This document shows positions 27,419 through 36,285 of a stretch of DNA of 64,000 nt, in pieces. The translations under genes and the position numbers were made by a program. The stretch lies in assembly GCF_000428125.1 (NCBI RefSeq), contig NZ_ATZI01000001.1:434001-498000 (forward strand), written 5' to 3'. Position 1 is the first letter of the stretch, and every line of letters starts with the position of its first letter. Source of the DNA: Bacteroides graminisolvens DSM 19988 = JCM 15093 (GTDB lineage Bacteria; Bacteroidota; Bacteroidia; Bacteroidales; Bacteroidaceae). Below the pieces are notes generated by a model. The model did no database searches. It was not told where the DNA came from and saw only the letters and a program-made list of their open reading frames with translations.

Positions 27419-28543
27419 TCAGCCTAAAACTTTTTTGAATCGTTGTAAGAATTCATCTGCCTGTTCTATGCTCAAGCAAAGCGGTGGCAACAAGCGAATT
27501 ACATTGGTTCCACTCACTCCCGTAAAGACTTTCTCTTCATAAAGAAGTTTGTTGCGGATTTCTTTTACCGGTTCCTCAAATTCTAATCCTATCATTAACC
27601 CACGACCTCTCACGTCTTTGATTTGTGGGAAGCTTTTAAGTTGTTGTAGCAGGTATTGCCCCACTTGTGCTGCGTTTTCTGTTAAATGATCTTTTTCAAT
27701 GACATCTATTACCGCTAAAGCAGCTGCACAAGCTAAATGGTTGCCTCCAAACGTTGTTCCCAACATGCCGTAAACCGGTTTAAATATAGGTGATATAAGT
27801 ACTCCCGCAATTGGAAATCCGTTGCCAATTCCTTTAGCAACAGTGATTATGTCGGGCTTGATTCCGGCATATTGATGTGCAAAAAACTTGCCACTTCGTC
27901 CGTAGCCGCTTTGTATTTCATCAAGAATTAACACGGTATTTGTGGCAGTACATGCTTCACGAAGTTCTTTTAAAAAATCATTGTCGGGTAATTTAATACC
28001 TCCTACTCCCTGTATACCTTCTATAATGACAGCGCATACATCATTCATAGACAGTTCTGCTTTGACTACCTCTATGTCGTTAAGCGGCAAGTAGGTGGTA
28101 TGAGCATTATTGTTGATTGGAGCGATAATTTTAGGATTATCTGTAGCCTCAACAGCCAAAGAGGTGCGTCCGTGAAAAGATTTGGAAAAAGAAATGATTC
28201 GTGTTCTTCCGTTATGAAAAGATGCCAGTTTTAAGGCATTTTCATTTGCTTCTGCACCTGTGTTGATCAAAAAGAGTGAATAATCGTCGTAACCGGACAG
28301 AACTCCTAGTCGAGTTGCAACTTCTTGCTGTAATTTGTTAATCACAGAGTTTGAATAGAATCCCAACTGGGCGACTTGCTTTGTTATCATATCCACATAA
28401 TGGGGATGACTATGTCCGATGGATATAACTGCATGTCCGCCATAGAGATCGAGGTATTTAGTACCGGTTTCATCCCATACGTAACAACCTTCTCCTTTTA
28501 CAATGTTGATGTTAAATAACGGATAAACATCGAATAATTTCAT
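27419..28543 (-). CDS. argD: Acylornithine aminotransferase
   Basis: This 374-residue class III PLP aminotransferase makes N-acylornithine from N-acylglutamate semialdehyde. Motifs: NTGAEANENALKLA, FHGRT, ILDEIQSGYGRSGKFFA and the PLP lysine in VAKGIGNGFPIAG (about K236). It lies in the argRGCD cluster. In Bacteroides the arginine intermediates are succinylated rather than acetylated, so the true substrate is probably N-succinylglutamate semialdehyde (known for the genus, inferred here). Confidence 0.95.
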   Translation of the reverse strand: MKLFDVYPLFNINIVKGEGCYVWDETGTKYLDLYGGHAVISIGHSHPHYVDMITKQVAQLGFYSNSVINKLQQEVATRLGVLSGYDDYSLFLINTGAEANENALKLASFHNGRTRIISFSKSFHGRTSLAVEATDNPKIIAPINNNAHTTYLPLNDIEVVKAELSMNDVCAVIIEGIQGVGGIKLPDNDFLKELREACTATNTVLILDEIQSGYGRSGKFFAHQYAGIKPDIITVAKGIGNGFPIAGVLISPIFKPVYGMLGTTFGGNHLACAAALAVIDVIEKDHLTENAAQVGQYLLQQLKSFPQIKDVRGRGLMIGLEFEEPVKEIRNKLLYEEKVFTGVSGTNVIRLLPPLCLSIEQADEFLQRFKKVLG

Positions 28544-28630
28544 GATAAAATCCTCCTTTGCACCTGCCTGATATTCTGGAAACAGGAGGCAGGTGATTAA
28601 TAACTATTTGTTTTAATATTAATATAATTC

Positions 28631-29599
28631 TTAAAAAGCAGCTGGCTTCAGTCGAAGACCAACTGTCTCTTCAAGATTAAACATGAGGTTCATATTGTGA
28701 ACGGCTTGTCCTGATGCTCCCTTTAGCAAGTTGTCGATGCAGGAGATTATGAGTAATTTATCACCATGTTTCTCTAGGTGAATAAGACATTTGTTGGTGT
28801 TTACAACTTGTTTAAGATCAATGTTTTTGTCGACAATGTGTACAAATGAATCTCTTTCGTAATATTCTTCGTAAATACGGGTAATTTCATGGAGATCGAC
28901 TTTCGTTTTTACTACCAATGTCGCAAAGATTCCTCGAGGAAAATCTCCACGATATGGGATAAAGTCAATTTCAGCATTGAAACTGGTTTGTAATTGTGTT
29001 AATGATTGCTTAATTTCAGGAATATGCTGATGATCAAATGCTTTATATATACTCATGTTATTGTTGCGCCAGCTAAAATGACTGGTTGAACTTGGTTTTA
29101 CACCAGCACCTGTGCTACCCGTAATAGCATTTACACTGATGTCTGAGTTAAGCATTAGGTGTTTGGCTAACGGAAGCAATCCTAACTCAATGCATGTGGC
29201 AAAACAACCGGGATTAGCCACCCGGCTGGCTTTGCAGATAGCCCGGCGGTTAAGCTCAGGAAGTCCATAAAGAAAGTTGTGCTCACTGCTTGCTATGCGA
29301 TAGTCCATTGATAGGTCAATGATCTTCAGACTTTCGGGAATGTTGTGGCTTTCCATAAACTTCCGTGTATCTCCGTGGGCAGTACAGAAGAATAATACAT
29401 CGATTTTGTCCAATGGTAATTCATCTGTGAAGACCAAATCGCATTCACCATACAAACCTCCATGTACATCGGTTATTCTATTCCCTGCATTACTGCTGCT
29501 ATTGACAAATACAATTTCTGCTTCAGGATGGTTGACTAGTAGACGAATAAGTTCACCTGCTGTATAACCTGCCCCACCTATAATTCCTGCTCTAATCAT
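28631..29599 (-). CDS. argC: N-acylglutamyl-phosphate reductase
   Basis: This 322-residue NADPH-dependent enzyme makes the semialdehyde of acylglutamate. The Rossmann start AGIIGGAGYTAGELIRLL and the catalytic cysteine in NPGCFATC (about C132) are clear, as is HQHIPEI in the C-terminal domain. It lies 18 bases after argG and 87 before argD. As for ArgD, the acyl group is probably succinyl in this genus. Confidence 0.96.
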   Translation of the reverse strand: MIRAGIIGGAGYTAGELIRLLVNHPEAEIVFVNSSSNAGNRITDVHGGLYGECDLVFTDELPLDKIDVLFFCTAHGDTRKFMESHNIPESLKIIDLSMDYRIASSEHNFLYGLPELNRRAICKASRVANPGCFATCIELGLLPLAKHLMLNSDISVNAITGSTGAGVKPSSTSHFSWRNNNMSIYKAFDHQHIPEIKQSLTQLQTSFNAEIDFIPYRGDFPRGIFATLVVKTKVDLHEITRIYEEYYERDSFVHIVDKNIDLKQVVNTNKCLIHLEKHGDKLLIISCIDNLLKGASGQAVHNMNLMFNLEETVGLRLKPAAF

Positions 29600-29617
29600 A
29601 CTTAATTGTGTTGGATA

Positions 29618-30826
29618 TTATTTAATTTCTTTGCCGTTCTTTTTTTGGTTGGCATAATATACGCGTAATGGAGTTGAAAGTATTTTGGTAAAACCTTTAG
29701 CATCCTCTGCTGTCCATCCTTTTTGTACTTCACCATATTCGCCGAAGTCCGTTTTAACAAGATCATAAGTTGATTCTACTCCAACAAGAGTGTAGCTATA
29801 AGGACGAAGAATAATACTAACTGTTCCGTTCACATTACGTTGTGAACTCTCAAGCATTGCTTCAATATCGCGCATAACAGGCTCAAGGTATTGAGCTTCG
29901 TGCAGAAACATGCCATACCATGTGCCAACCTGATCTTTCCAATATTGCTGCCATTTACTTAGGGTATGTTTTTCAAGCATTTTATGTGCATTGATAATTA
30001 GCATAGGAGCAGCAGCTTCGAATCCTACTCGACCTTTGATACCAATGATTGTATCTCCGATGTGCATGTCTCGTCCGATGCCGTACTTGCTTCCAATTTC
30101 TTCTACTTTATTAATAGCTTTTACTTTGTCTGAAAAGACTTCTCCATTAACTGCATGAAGCTCTCCTTCTTTAAACTCGAGTTTGAGTGTCTGATTGTCT
30201 GTAGTACTTACTTGGCTAGGGTATGCTGATTCGGGAAGAGTTTGATTGCTTTGCAATGTCTCTTTTCCTCCGATGCTTGTTCCCCATAGACCTTTATTGA
30301 TAGAGTATTCCATTTTTACGAAATCGGCAACAAATCCGTGTTCACGAAGATAGTTTATTTCGTATTCACGAGTCAGTACCATGTCACGTGTAGGGGTAAT
30401 AATCTCAATTCCCGGTGCAAGCACATCAAATGTAAGGTCAAAACGAATTTGGTCGTTCCCTGCGCCGGTACTTCCATGAGCGATGGCATCAGCTCCTATC
30501 TCACGAGCATAGTTAGCTATAGCAATTGCTTGGAAAATGCGTTCAGAGCTGACTGAAATCGGATAGGTTCCGTTTCGCAATACATTTCCAAATATCATAT
30601 ATTTGATGCTCTTATTATAGTAATCTTGAGTAACATCTAATGTAGCATGCTTAACTGCTCCTAGTTTGTATGCTTTATCTTCAATAGTTTTTAAATCTTC
30701 TTCACTGAATCCACCGGTATTTGCAATAGCAGTGTATATTTCGTATCCCTTTTCCTTTGATAAATACATAGCACAAAACGAGGTGTCCAAACCACCGCTG
30801 AATGCTAAAACAACTTTCTTTTTCAT
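29618..30826 (-). CDS. argG: Argininosuccinate synthase
   Basis: This 402-residue enzyme joins citrulline and aspartate using ATP. The N-terminal P-loop VLAFSGGLDTSFCAMYL and the segments HGSTGAGNDQIRFDL and NKGLWGTSIGGKE identify the family. It sits between the GNAT gene (39-base gap) and argC (18-base gap) in one transcription unit, probably repressed by ArgR. Confidence 0.97.
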   Translation of the reverse strand: MKKKVVLAFSGGLDTSFCAMYLSKEKGYEIYTAIANTGGFSEEDLKTIEDKAYKLGAVKHATLDVTQDYYNKSIKYMIFGNVLRNGTYPISVSSERIFQAIAIANYAREIGADAIAHGSTGAGNDQIRFDLTFDVLAPGIEIITPTRDMVLTREYEINYLREHGFVADFVKMEYSINKGLWGTSIGGKETLQSNQTLPESAYPSQVSTTDNQTLKLEFKEGELHAVNGEVFSDKVKAINKVEEIGSKYGIGRDMHIGDTIIGIKGRVGFEAAAPMLIINAHKMLEKHTLSKWQQYWKDQVGTWYGMFLHEAQYLEPVMRDIEAMLESSQRNVNGTVSIILRPYSYTLVGVESTYDLVKTDFGEYGEVQKGWTAEDAKGFTKILSTPLRVYYANQKKNGKEIK

Positions 30827-30865
30827 AATTATTTTATTTTGGTAGATGACCTTTTTTGAATTTGT

Positions 30866-31444
30866 TTATTTGATATCTTCAATATCATTTTGTTCGCCGT
30901 CCTTTTGATGTTTTGTAGGATCATAAAGCATAGCAGTGCAGATACAGTATTTTCTACCTGTACGTTCTAATATGTCATGATTACAACATCCTTCACAACC
31001 TTTCCAAAAGGCATCGTCGGTTGTTAGTTCAGAGAAAGGAACCGGTACATAACCTAGTTCGGTGTTGATCTTCATTACAGCTCCTCCACTAGTTAATCCG
31101 AACAACTTGGCATTAGGCCATCGGAGGCGTGAAAGCTGAAATGCAGCTTTTTTTATTCGCTTAGCTAGCCCTTGACCACGGAATTTTTCAACAACAATAA
31201 GCCCAGAATTAGCTACATATTGTTTGTTTCCCCATGACTCAATATAGCAAAAACCTGCAAATTCATTACCGCAGAGGGCAATGATCGCTTTTCCTTCACG
31301 CATCTTTTGCGCTACATATTCATGCGAACGCTTTGCAATTCCCGTGCCTCTTACTTTTGCGGCGGTCGTAATTGTTTCTAATATAGTGTCAACGTAAACC
31401 TCATGGGATGCGTCGGCTACCATGACTTCAATTTGATTGTCCAT
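30866..31444 (-). CDS. GNAT N-acyltransferase, probable N-acylglutamate synthase
   Basis: This 192-residue GNAT enzyme has the acyl-CoA binding motif A (VEKFRGQGLAKRIKKAA, about 86-102). The C-terminal tail is rich in Cys and aromatic residues (WKGCEGCCNHDIL, YCICTAMLYDP). It lies between argR and argG. The equivalent position in B. thetaiotaomicron holds a protein identified genetically, as I recall, as the first arginine enzyme, making N-succinylglutamate. That role is inferred here from position and family. Confidence 0.8.
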   Translation of the reverse strand: MDNQIEVMVADASHEVYVDTILETITTAAKVRGTGIAKRSHEYVAQKMREGKAIIALCGNEFAGFCYIESWGNKQYVANSGLIVVEKFRGQGLAKRIKKAAFQLSRLRWPNAKLFGLTSGGAVMKINTELGYVPVPFSELTTDDAFWKGCEGCCNHDILERTGRKYCICTAMLYDPTKHQKDGEQNDIEDIK

Positions 31445-31519
31445 TTCCTGAAATAAGCTTTAAGCTTTAAAATTAAATTCTGATTCTATTTTTTGAGTTT
31501 AGGTTGCTAAGCTCTTTGT

Positions 31520-31999
31520 TTACTCTTTCTTTTGTATCGGAATAATTGATGATAAAAACTTACGCACATCATTGTGAACAGCTCCTTCGCGAAGAACCAG
31601 CATAATTGTATCGTCTCCGGCAATGGTACCTAATATATCAATACCTTCACGGTTGTCTATGTCATATGCAATACTGCTGGCATATCCTGGGCGTGTTTTG
31701 ATAACTGCTATATTAGCCGAAAACTGTAGTGAAACGAAACCATTATTAGATAGCATTTCGGAAGCCTTTTGGTCAGTTTGGCGTTTGTACATGATGTCAT
31801 TGGGTAAAACATAGACATACTTTCCATTCATGCTTGCTGCCTTGGCTACCTTAAGTTGTTTCAAGTCACGGGAGAGTGTGGCTTGAGTCAATTCAAAACC
31901 TTCGCTGTTAAGTTCCTGCAAGAGTTCATCTTGTGAACCTATTTCTTTGCTGGAAATAATCATCTTAATGGCATCTAATCTGCTTGCTTTCTTCTTCAT
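31520..31999 (-). CDS. argR: Arginine repressor
   Basis: This 159-residue repressor has an N-terminal winged helix (about 1-70, SQDELLQELNSEGFELTQATLSRDLKQL, seen as LTQATLSRDLKQLKV) and a C-terminal oligomerisation/arginine-binding domain with GTIAGDDTIMLVLRE. It heads the arginine cluster and would bind ARG-box-like ATGCAT sites just upstream, giving autoregulation and control of the arg genes. Confidence 0.95.
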   Translation of the reverse strand: MKKKASRLDAIKMIISSKEIGSQDELLQELNSEGFELTQATLSRDLKQLKVAKAASMNGKYVYVLPNDIMYKRQTDQKASEMLSNNGFVSLQFSANIAVIKTRPGYASSIAYDIDNREGIDILGTIAGDDTIMLVLREGAVHNDVRKFLSSIIPIQKKE

Positions 32000-32025
32000 C
32001 TTGTATAATTATTCTAGAGACTTTG

Positions 32026-32096
32026 CAAAAGTATGCATTATTTTGGTGATAAGATGCATAAATGCGTCATTTTTTTATTCATTTATGCTAAAACAA
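32026..32096 (-). promoter_or_regulatory. argR promoter with candidate ArgR operators
   Basis: A minus-strand -7 box TACTTTTG lies at 32026-32033, 26 bases before argR. Next to it are repeated ARG-box-like half sites: TATGCATTA (32032-32040), GATGCATAAATGCG and TTCATTTATGC, within about 65 bases. This spacing suits a hexameric ArgR. The operator assignment is by pattern only. Confidence 0.5.
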
Positions 32097-32162
32097 GAAT
32101 AAAACGACAAAAACTATAAGATAACAGTCAAAAAATCAACCTCGAATAAAAAGTTTTATTGT

Positions 32163-32170
32163 TATTTTTG
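32163..32170 (+). promoter_or_regulatory. -7 box of the GH105-GH106-GH28 operon
   Basis: TATTTTTG matches TAnnTTTG exactly, 47 bases before the GH105 ATG. No good -33 element is visible, which suits an activator-dependent promoter such as one controlled by RhaR. Confidence 0.45.
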
Positions 32171-32217
32171 TAAAATGAATCATTCTTTATTTTTTAAACC
32201 ATAAAAGCACATTCATA

Positions 32218-33468
32218 ATGAGAAAACTTATTGAAATCCTCTTTGTCTTTTTATTTGTTACATTAGTATCTGTTCATGCTAAGTTGAACCCTTATGATAT
32301 GGTACACCGAGATATTCGAAAAGAAAGCGCTTTATCTTCGAGTGACAAAAAGAAAAAAACATCTGTACCCGAAAGGTATGCTCAGTGGTTTGCTGATTCT
32401 GAAATGCAGCGCTTTCCCGAAGCGTGGCAGTTGGATCATGGGAAAGCTCCGTTTTTTGGTTATGCTCAAGGAGTAGGTTGTTGTGCAATGTTGCAAATGT
32501 GGAAATCTACCGGAGATAAACGATATTTTGATTATGTTGAAAAGTGGGCAGATTCGTTGATAGATGATAAAGGTGATATCCATTTATATCGTGTTGAAAC
32601 GTATAATATCGATTATGTTAATTCAGGTAAAGTCTTGTTTGATTTGTATCGTGAGACCCATAAAGATAAGTATAAATTGGCGATGGATCTACTTGTTAAA
32701 CAAATGAAAAATCACCCACGTACCCTTGAAGGTGCATATTGGCATAAACTCATTTACCAGCATCAAATATGGTTAGACGGTTTGTATATGGCTTCTCCCT
32801 TTTTGGCTCAATATGGTGCAGAGTTCAATAAACCCGAGTGGATTGATGAAGCAGTAAAGCAGTTTACTTTATGTCATAAACATACTTATGATGGCAAAAC
32901 AGGTTTGTATCACCATGCATGGGATGAGAGTAAAAGTCAGCGTTGGGCCGATCCTAAAACAGGGCATTCTCCTAACTTCTGGGGAAGAAGTATCGGTTGG
33001 TGGTTTATGGCATTGGTGGATGCACTCGATTATATACCTCAGACCCATCAGGGAAGAGCTGACATGATTATTTGGATTCAAAACTTGGCAGAAGTATTAC
33101 CTAAATATCAGGATAATGATGGTTTGTGGTATCAAGTTCTTGATCAGCCAATGCGTGAAGGTAATTTCCCTGAGGCATCAGTCACTACACAGTTTATGTA
33201 TGCTTATGCCAAAGCAGTAAACAAAGGTTATGTTGATAAAAAGTATAAAGTTTATGCGGAAAAGGCTTTCAAAGGACTTAAAGAAAAGCTTTTAGTTGAG
33301 AATGCTGATGGCACATTGACCTTGACTCGTTGTTGTCAAGTTGGAGGATTAGGTGGTAATCCCTACCGCGACGGGAGTTTTGAATATTATATAGGTGAGA
33401 AAATGAGAGATAACGATGCTAAAGCAACAGGACCTTTTATTATGGGGTGTCTTGAATTAGCAAAATAA
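32218..33468 (+). CDS. GH105 unsaturated rhamnogalacturonyl hydrolase
   Basis: This 416-residue secreted (alpha/alpha)6-barrel enzyme removes the unsaturated galacturonate left by rhamnogalacturonan lyases. A signal peptide (to about residue 21) precedes the barrel. The family catalytic Asp is in IWLDGLYMA (D187), with WGRSIGWW and QVLDQP as supporting landmarks. It starts a three-gene unit with GH106 (28-base gap) and GH28 (38-base gap) inserted between argR and the rhamnose operon. Its products feed uronate and rhamnose metabolism. Confidence 0.92.
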   Translation: MRKLIEILFVFLFVTLVSVHAKLNPYDMVHRDIRKESALSSSDKKKKTSVPERYAQWFADSEMQRFPEAWQLDHGKAPFFGYAQGVGCCAMLQMWKSTGDKRYFDYVEKWADSLIDDKGDIHLYRVETYNIDYVNSGKVLFDLYRETHKDKYKLAMDLLVKQMKNHPRTLEGAYWHKLIYQHQIWLDGLYMASPFLAQYGAEFNKPEWIDEAVKQFTLCHKHTYDGKTGLYHHAWDESKSQRWADPKTGHSPNFWGRSIGWWFMALVDALDYIPQTHQGRADMIIWIQNLAEVLPKYQDNDGLWYQVLDQPMREGNFPEASVTTQFMYAYAKAVNKGYVDKKYKVYAEKAFKGLKEKLLVENADGTLTLTRCCQVGGLGGNPYRDGSFEYYIGEKMRDNDAKATGPFIMGCLELAK

Positions 33469-33496
33469 TGAAATGAAAAATGCAATTTGATAACCT

Positions 33497-36247
33497 ATGA
33501 ATCGTAATAAGTGGCTTTTAGTAATAGCTTTTGTGATATCATGTGTGCGTTCTTATGCTCAAGTGACAAGCTGGCCGAATATAAATGTGGAAGCTAAACC
33601 TGCAACTCGCTGGTGGTGGATGGGTAGTGCGGTAGATAAAGAGAATTTAACTCGTAATATTAAGAGTTATGCAGAAGCTGGTATGGGTACTTTGGAAATA
33701 ACTCCTATATATGGAGTTCAAGGAAATGATGCCAATGAGATTCCGTTTCTCTCACCACAATGGATGGAGATGTTGCGCCATACCCAGAGCGAAGCGCATA
33801 GGAACGGAATGCAAATTGATATGAATACGGGTACCGGTTGGCCTTTTGGCAGCCCTGAAGTTAGTCTTGAAGATGCTGCATCTTGCTTGATTATTAGCGA
33901 ATATAAGCTAAAGGGTGGTGAGCGTTTAAGGGTGAAAGTAGAGCCGGGAGATAAGACTCAAAAAGCACATGCTGTTTTAAGCCGTCTGATGGGTTTTTCT
34001 GATAAAGGGATTTGTTTGGATTTAACATTAAAGGTGGATAGCAAAGGGATGCTGAATTGGAAGGCTTCCAAGGAAAACTGGCGGCTTATTGCAGCTTTTA
34101 CCGGCAAAACACTTCAAAAGGTAAAAAGAGCAGCTCCAGGTGGAGAAGGATATGTGATGGACCACTTTTCTGAAAAATCAGTAGAAAACTATCTGGCTCG
34201 TTTTGATAAAGCTTTCTCGAATAGTAAAGTCTCTTACCCTCATAATTTTTTTAATGATTCTTATGAAGTCTATAAGGCTGATTGGACACCCGGCTTCTTT
34301 GAAGAGTTTGCATTAAGAAGAGGATATAAATTAGAAGAACATTTGCCCGAATTTCTGTCGGAAGTGCGTTCTGATAATACAGCTCGTATTATTTCTGATT
34401 ATAGAGAAACGATGGCTGAACTGTTGCAGGAGAATTTTACAAAACAGTGGACGGAATGGGCTCATAGCCATGGTGCTAAGACTCGTAACCAAGCACATGG
34501 TTCGCCAGGTAACTTAATTGATTTGTATGCAACTGTTGATGTTCCTGAATGTGAAGGTTTTGGTATCTCAGATTTTAATATTAAAGGCTTGAGAAAAGAT
34601 TCGCTTACTCGTTCTAATGATTCAGACCTGTCAATGCTTAAATATGCTTCGTCTGCTGCGCATATTGCGGGAAAACCCTATATCTCGTCTGAAACCTTTA
34701 CCTGGCTTACCGAACATTTTCGCACTTCATTGTCGCAGTGTAAACCTGATATCGATTTAATGTTCGTATCGGGAGTAAATCATGCTTATTTTCACGGTTG
34801 TACTTATTCACCTAAAGAGGCCGAGTGGCCTGGTTGGAAGTTTTATGCGTCTATAGACATGAGCCCTACTAATAGTATTTGGAAAGATGCACCTTCCTTT
34901 TTTGACTATATATCTCGTTGTCAAAGTTTTCTGCAGATGGGTGCACCGGATAATGACTTTTTGTTATATCTTCCGATATATGATATGTGGCAAGAACAAG
35001 ACGGCCGATTATTAATGTTCGACATTCATAAAATGTCTCAGAGAGCCCCTCGTTTTATTGAAGCAGTGCACCGGATATATAATGCAGGATATGATGTGGA
35101 TTATATTTCTGATAATTTTATACGTAATGCACAATGTGTAGACGGTAAGATCGTTACGAGCGGTGGAATTTCTTTCAAAGCTTTAATTATCCCCGGTGTG
35201 AAATTGATGCCAGATGATGTGCTTGCTAAGTTAGTGAAATTGGCCAGTGAAGGAGCGACCCTTGTTTTTCTAGACCGTTTTCCTGAGGATGTTCCAGGTT
35301 ATAATGCCTTAGATTTGCGTAGGGAGAATTTTAATCAATGGTTAGAAAAACTCAAGTCGCAAAATAAAGAGCGTATTTTGTTTGGTCATGATTATGCCGA
35401 GACTTTGAGACAGACAGGTGTACGGCCTGAAATAATGAAGAGGGATTGGGGACTAAGTTGTATCAGGCGTTGTAATGAAGATGGTTATCATTATTTTATA
35501 TCGGCTTTGAAAAGCGAAGATACGGAGGGATGGATTCCGTTGGGAGTGAAAGCTAAATCGGCACTCTTCTTTGACCCAATGACTGGTGAACAAGGTAAGG
35601 CTGCTTTGCGAAATGTAAACGGACAGACAGAAGTTTATATGCAACTGTCTTCAGGATCTTCAATTATTCTAAAAACATTTTCAGCATATGATGTTGATGT
35701 TAAAGCATGGAAATATTTCAAGACGTCTCGAGAGGGGATTTCAATTGGAATAGACAAATTTGACTTTTGCTTTTCCACATCGCTGCCGGAGGTCCATGGA
35801 ACATTGAAACAGGTACAAGTAGGAACGTGGACTAATTATAATTTGCCGGAGGTGAAAAATACTATGGGAACAGGTGTTTATAAAACAACTTTTGTAATCA
35901 ATCCCCTTTCAGCGCCTGAATGGATGCTTGACTTGGGTGATGTCAGAGAAAGTGCAAAGGTTATTATTAATAACAAATCTGTTGCGACATTATGGGCTGT
36001 TCCATTTCGTTGTATGATAGGCAAATATTTGAAATCGGGTATCAATACAATTGAGATTGAAGTCACTAATCTTCCAGCCAATAGAATTGCCGATCTGGAC
36101 AGGAGAGGTAAGGAATGGCGTGTCTTTAAAGAAATCAATATGGTGGATCGGAACTATAATAAAACTGGATATGCAAACTGGGAATCAGTACCAAGTGGTC
36201 TTCTGACTCCAGTAAGACTTATTCCTATGGAACCAATAACGCATTGA
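33497..36247 (+). CDS. GH106 alpha-L-rhamnosidase
   Basis: This 916-residue secreted protein releases terminal alpha-L-rhamnose from pectic chains. After a signal peptide (ending SYAQ), the family start PATRWWWMGSAVDKENLTRN and AGMGTLEITPIYG are typical of GH106. A TIM barrel with NTGTGWPFG, NQAHGSPGN and SSETFTWLTE follows, with acidic residues suited to catalysis, and a C-terminal galactose-binding-like sandwich (LDLGDVRESAKVIINNK) ends the chain. It sits directly upstream of the rhamnose operon. Confidence 0.93.
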   Translation: MNRNKWLLVIAFVISCVRSYAQVTSWPNINVEAKPATRWWWMGSAVDKENLTRNIKSYAEAGMGTLEITPIYGVQGNDANEIPFLSPQWMEMLRHTQSEAHRNGMQIDMNTGTGWPFGSPEVSLEDAASCLIISEYKLKGGERLRVKVEPGDKTQKAHAVLSRLMGFSDKGICLDLTLKVDSKGMLNWKASKENWRLIAAFTGKTLQKVKRAAPGGEGYVMDHFSEKSVENYLARFDKAFSNSKVSYPHNFFNDSYEVYKADWTPGFFEEFALRRGYKLEEHLPEFLSEVRSDNTARIISDYRETMAELLQENFTKQWTEWAHSHGAKTRNQAHGSPGNLIDLYATVDVPECEGFGISDFNIKGLRKDSLTRSNDSDLSMLKYASSAAHIAGKPYISSETFTWLTEHFRTSLSQCKPDIDLMFVSGVNHAYFHGCTYSPKEAEWPGWKFYASIDMSPTNSIWKDAPSFFDYISRCQSFLQMGAPDNDFLLYLPIYDMWQEQDGRLLMFDIHKMSQRAPRFIEAVHRIYNAGYDVDYISDNFIRNAQCVDGKIVTSGGISFKALIIPGVKLMPDDVLAKLVKLASEGATLVFLDRFPEDVPGYNALDLRRENFNQWLEKLKSQNKERILFGHDYAETLRQTGVRPEIMKRDWGLSCIRRCNEDGYHYFISALKSEDTEGWIPLGVKAKSALFFDPMTGEQGKAALRNVNGQTEVYMQLSSGSSIILKTFSAYDVDVKAWKYFKTSREGISIGIDKFDFCFSTSLPEVHGTLKQVQVGTWTNYNLPEVKNTMGTGVYKTTFVINPLSAPEWMLDLGDVRESAKVIINNKSVATLWAVPFRCMIGKYLKSGINTIEIEVTNLPANRIADLDRRGKEWRVFKEINMVDRNYNKTGYANWESVPSGLLTPVRLIPMEPITH

Positions 36248-36285
36248 TTATCTCACATGAATATATAATCTTCAAATAATAACTT

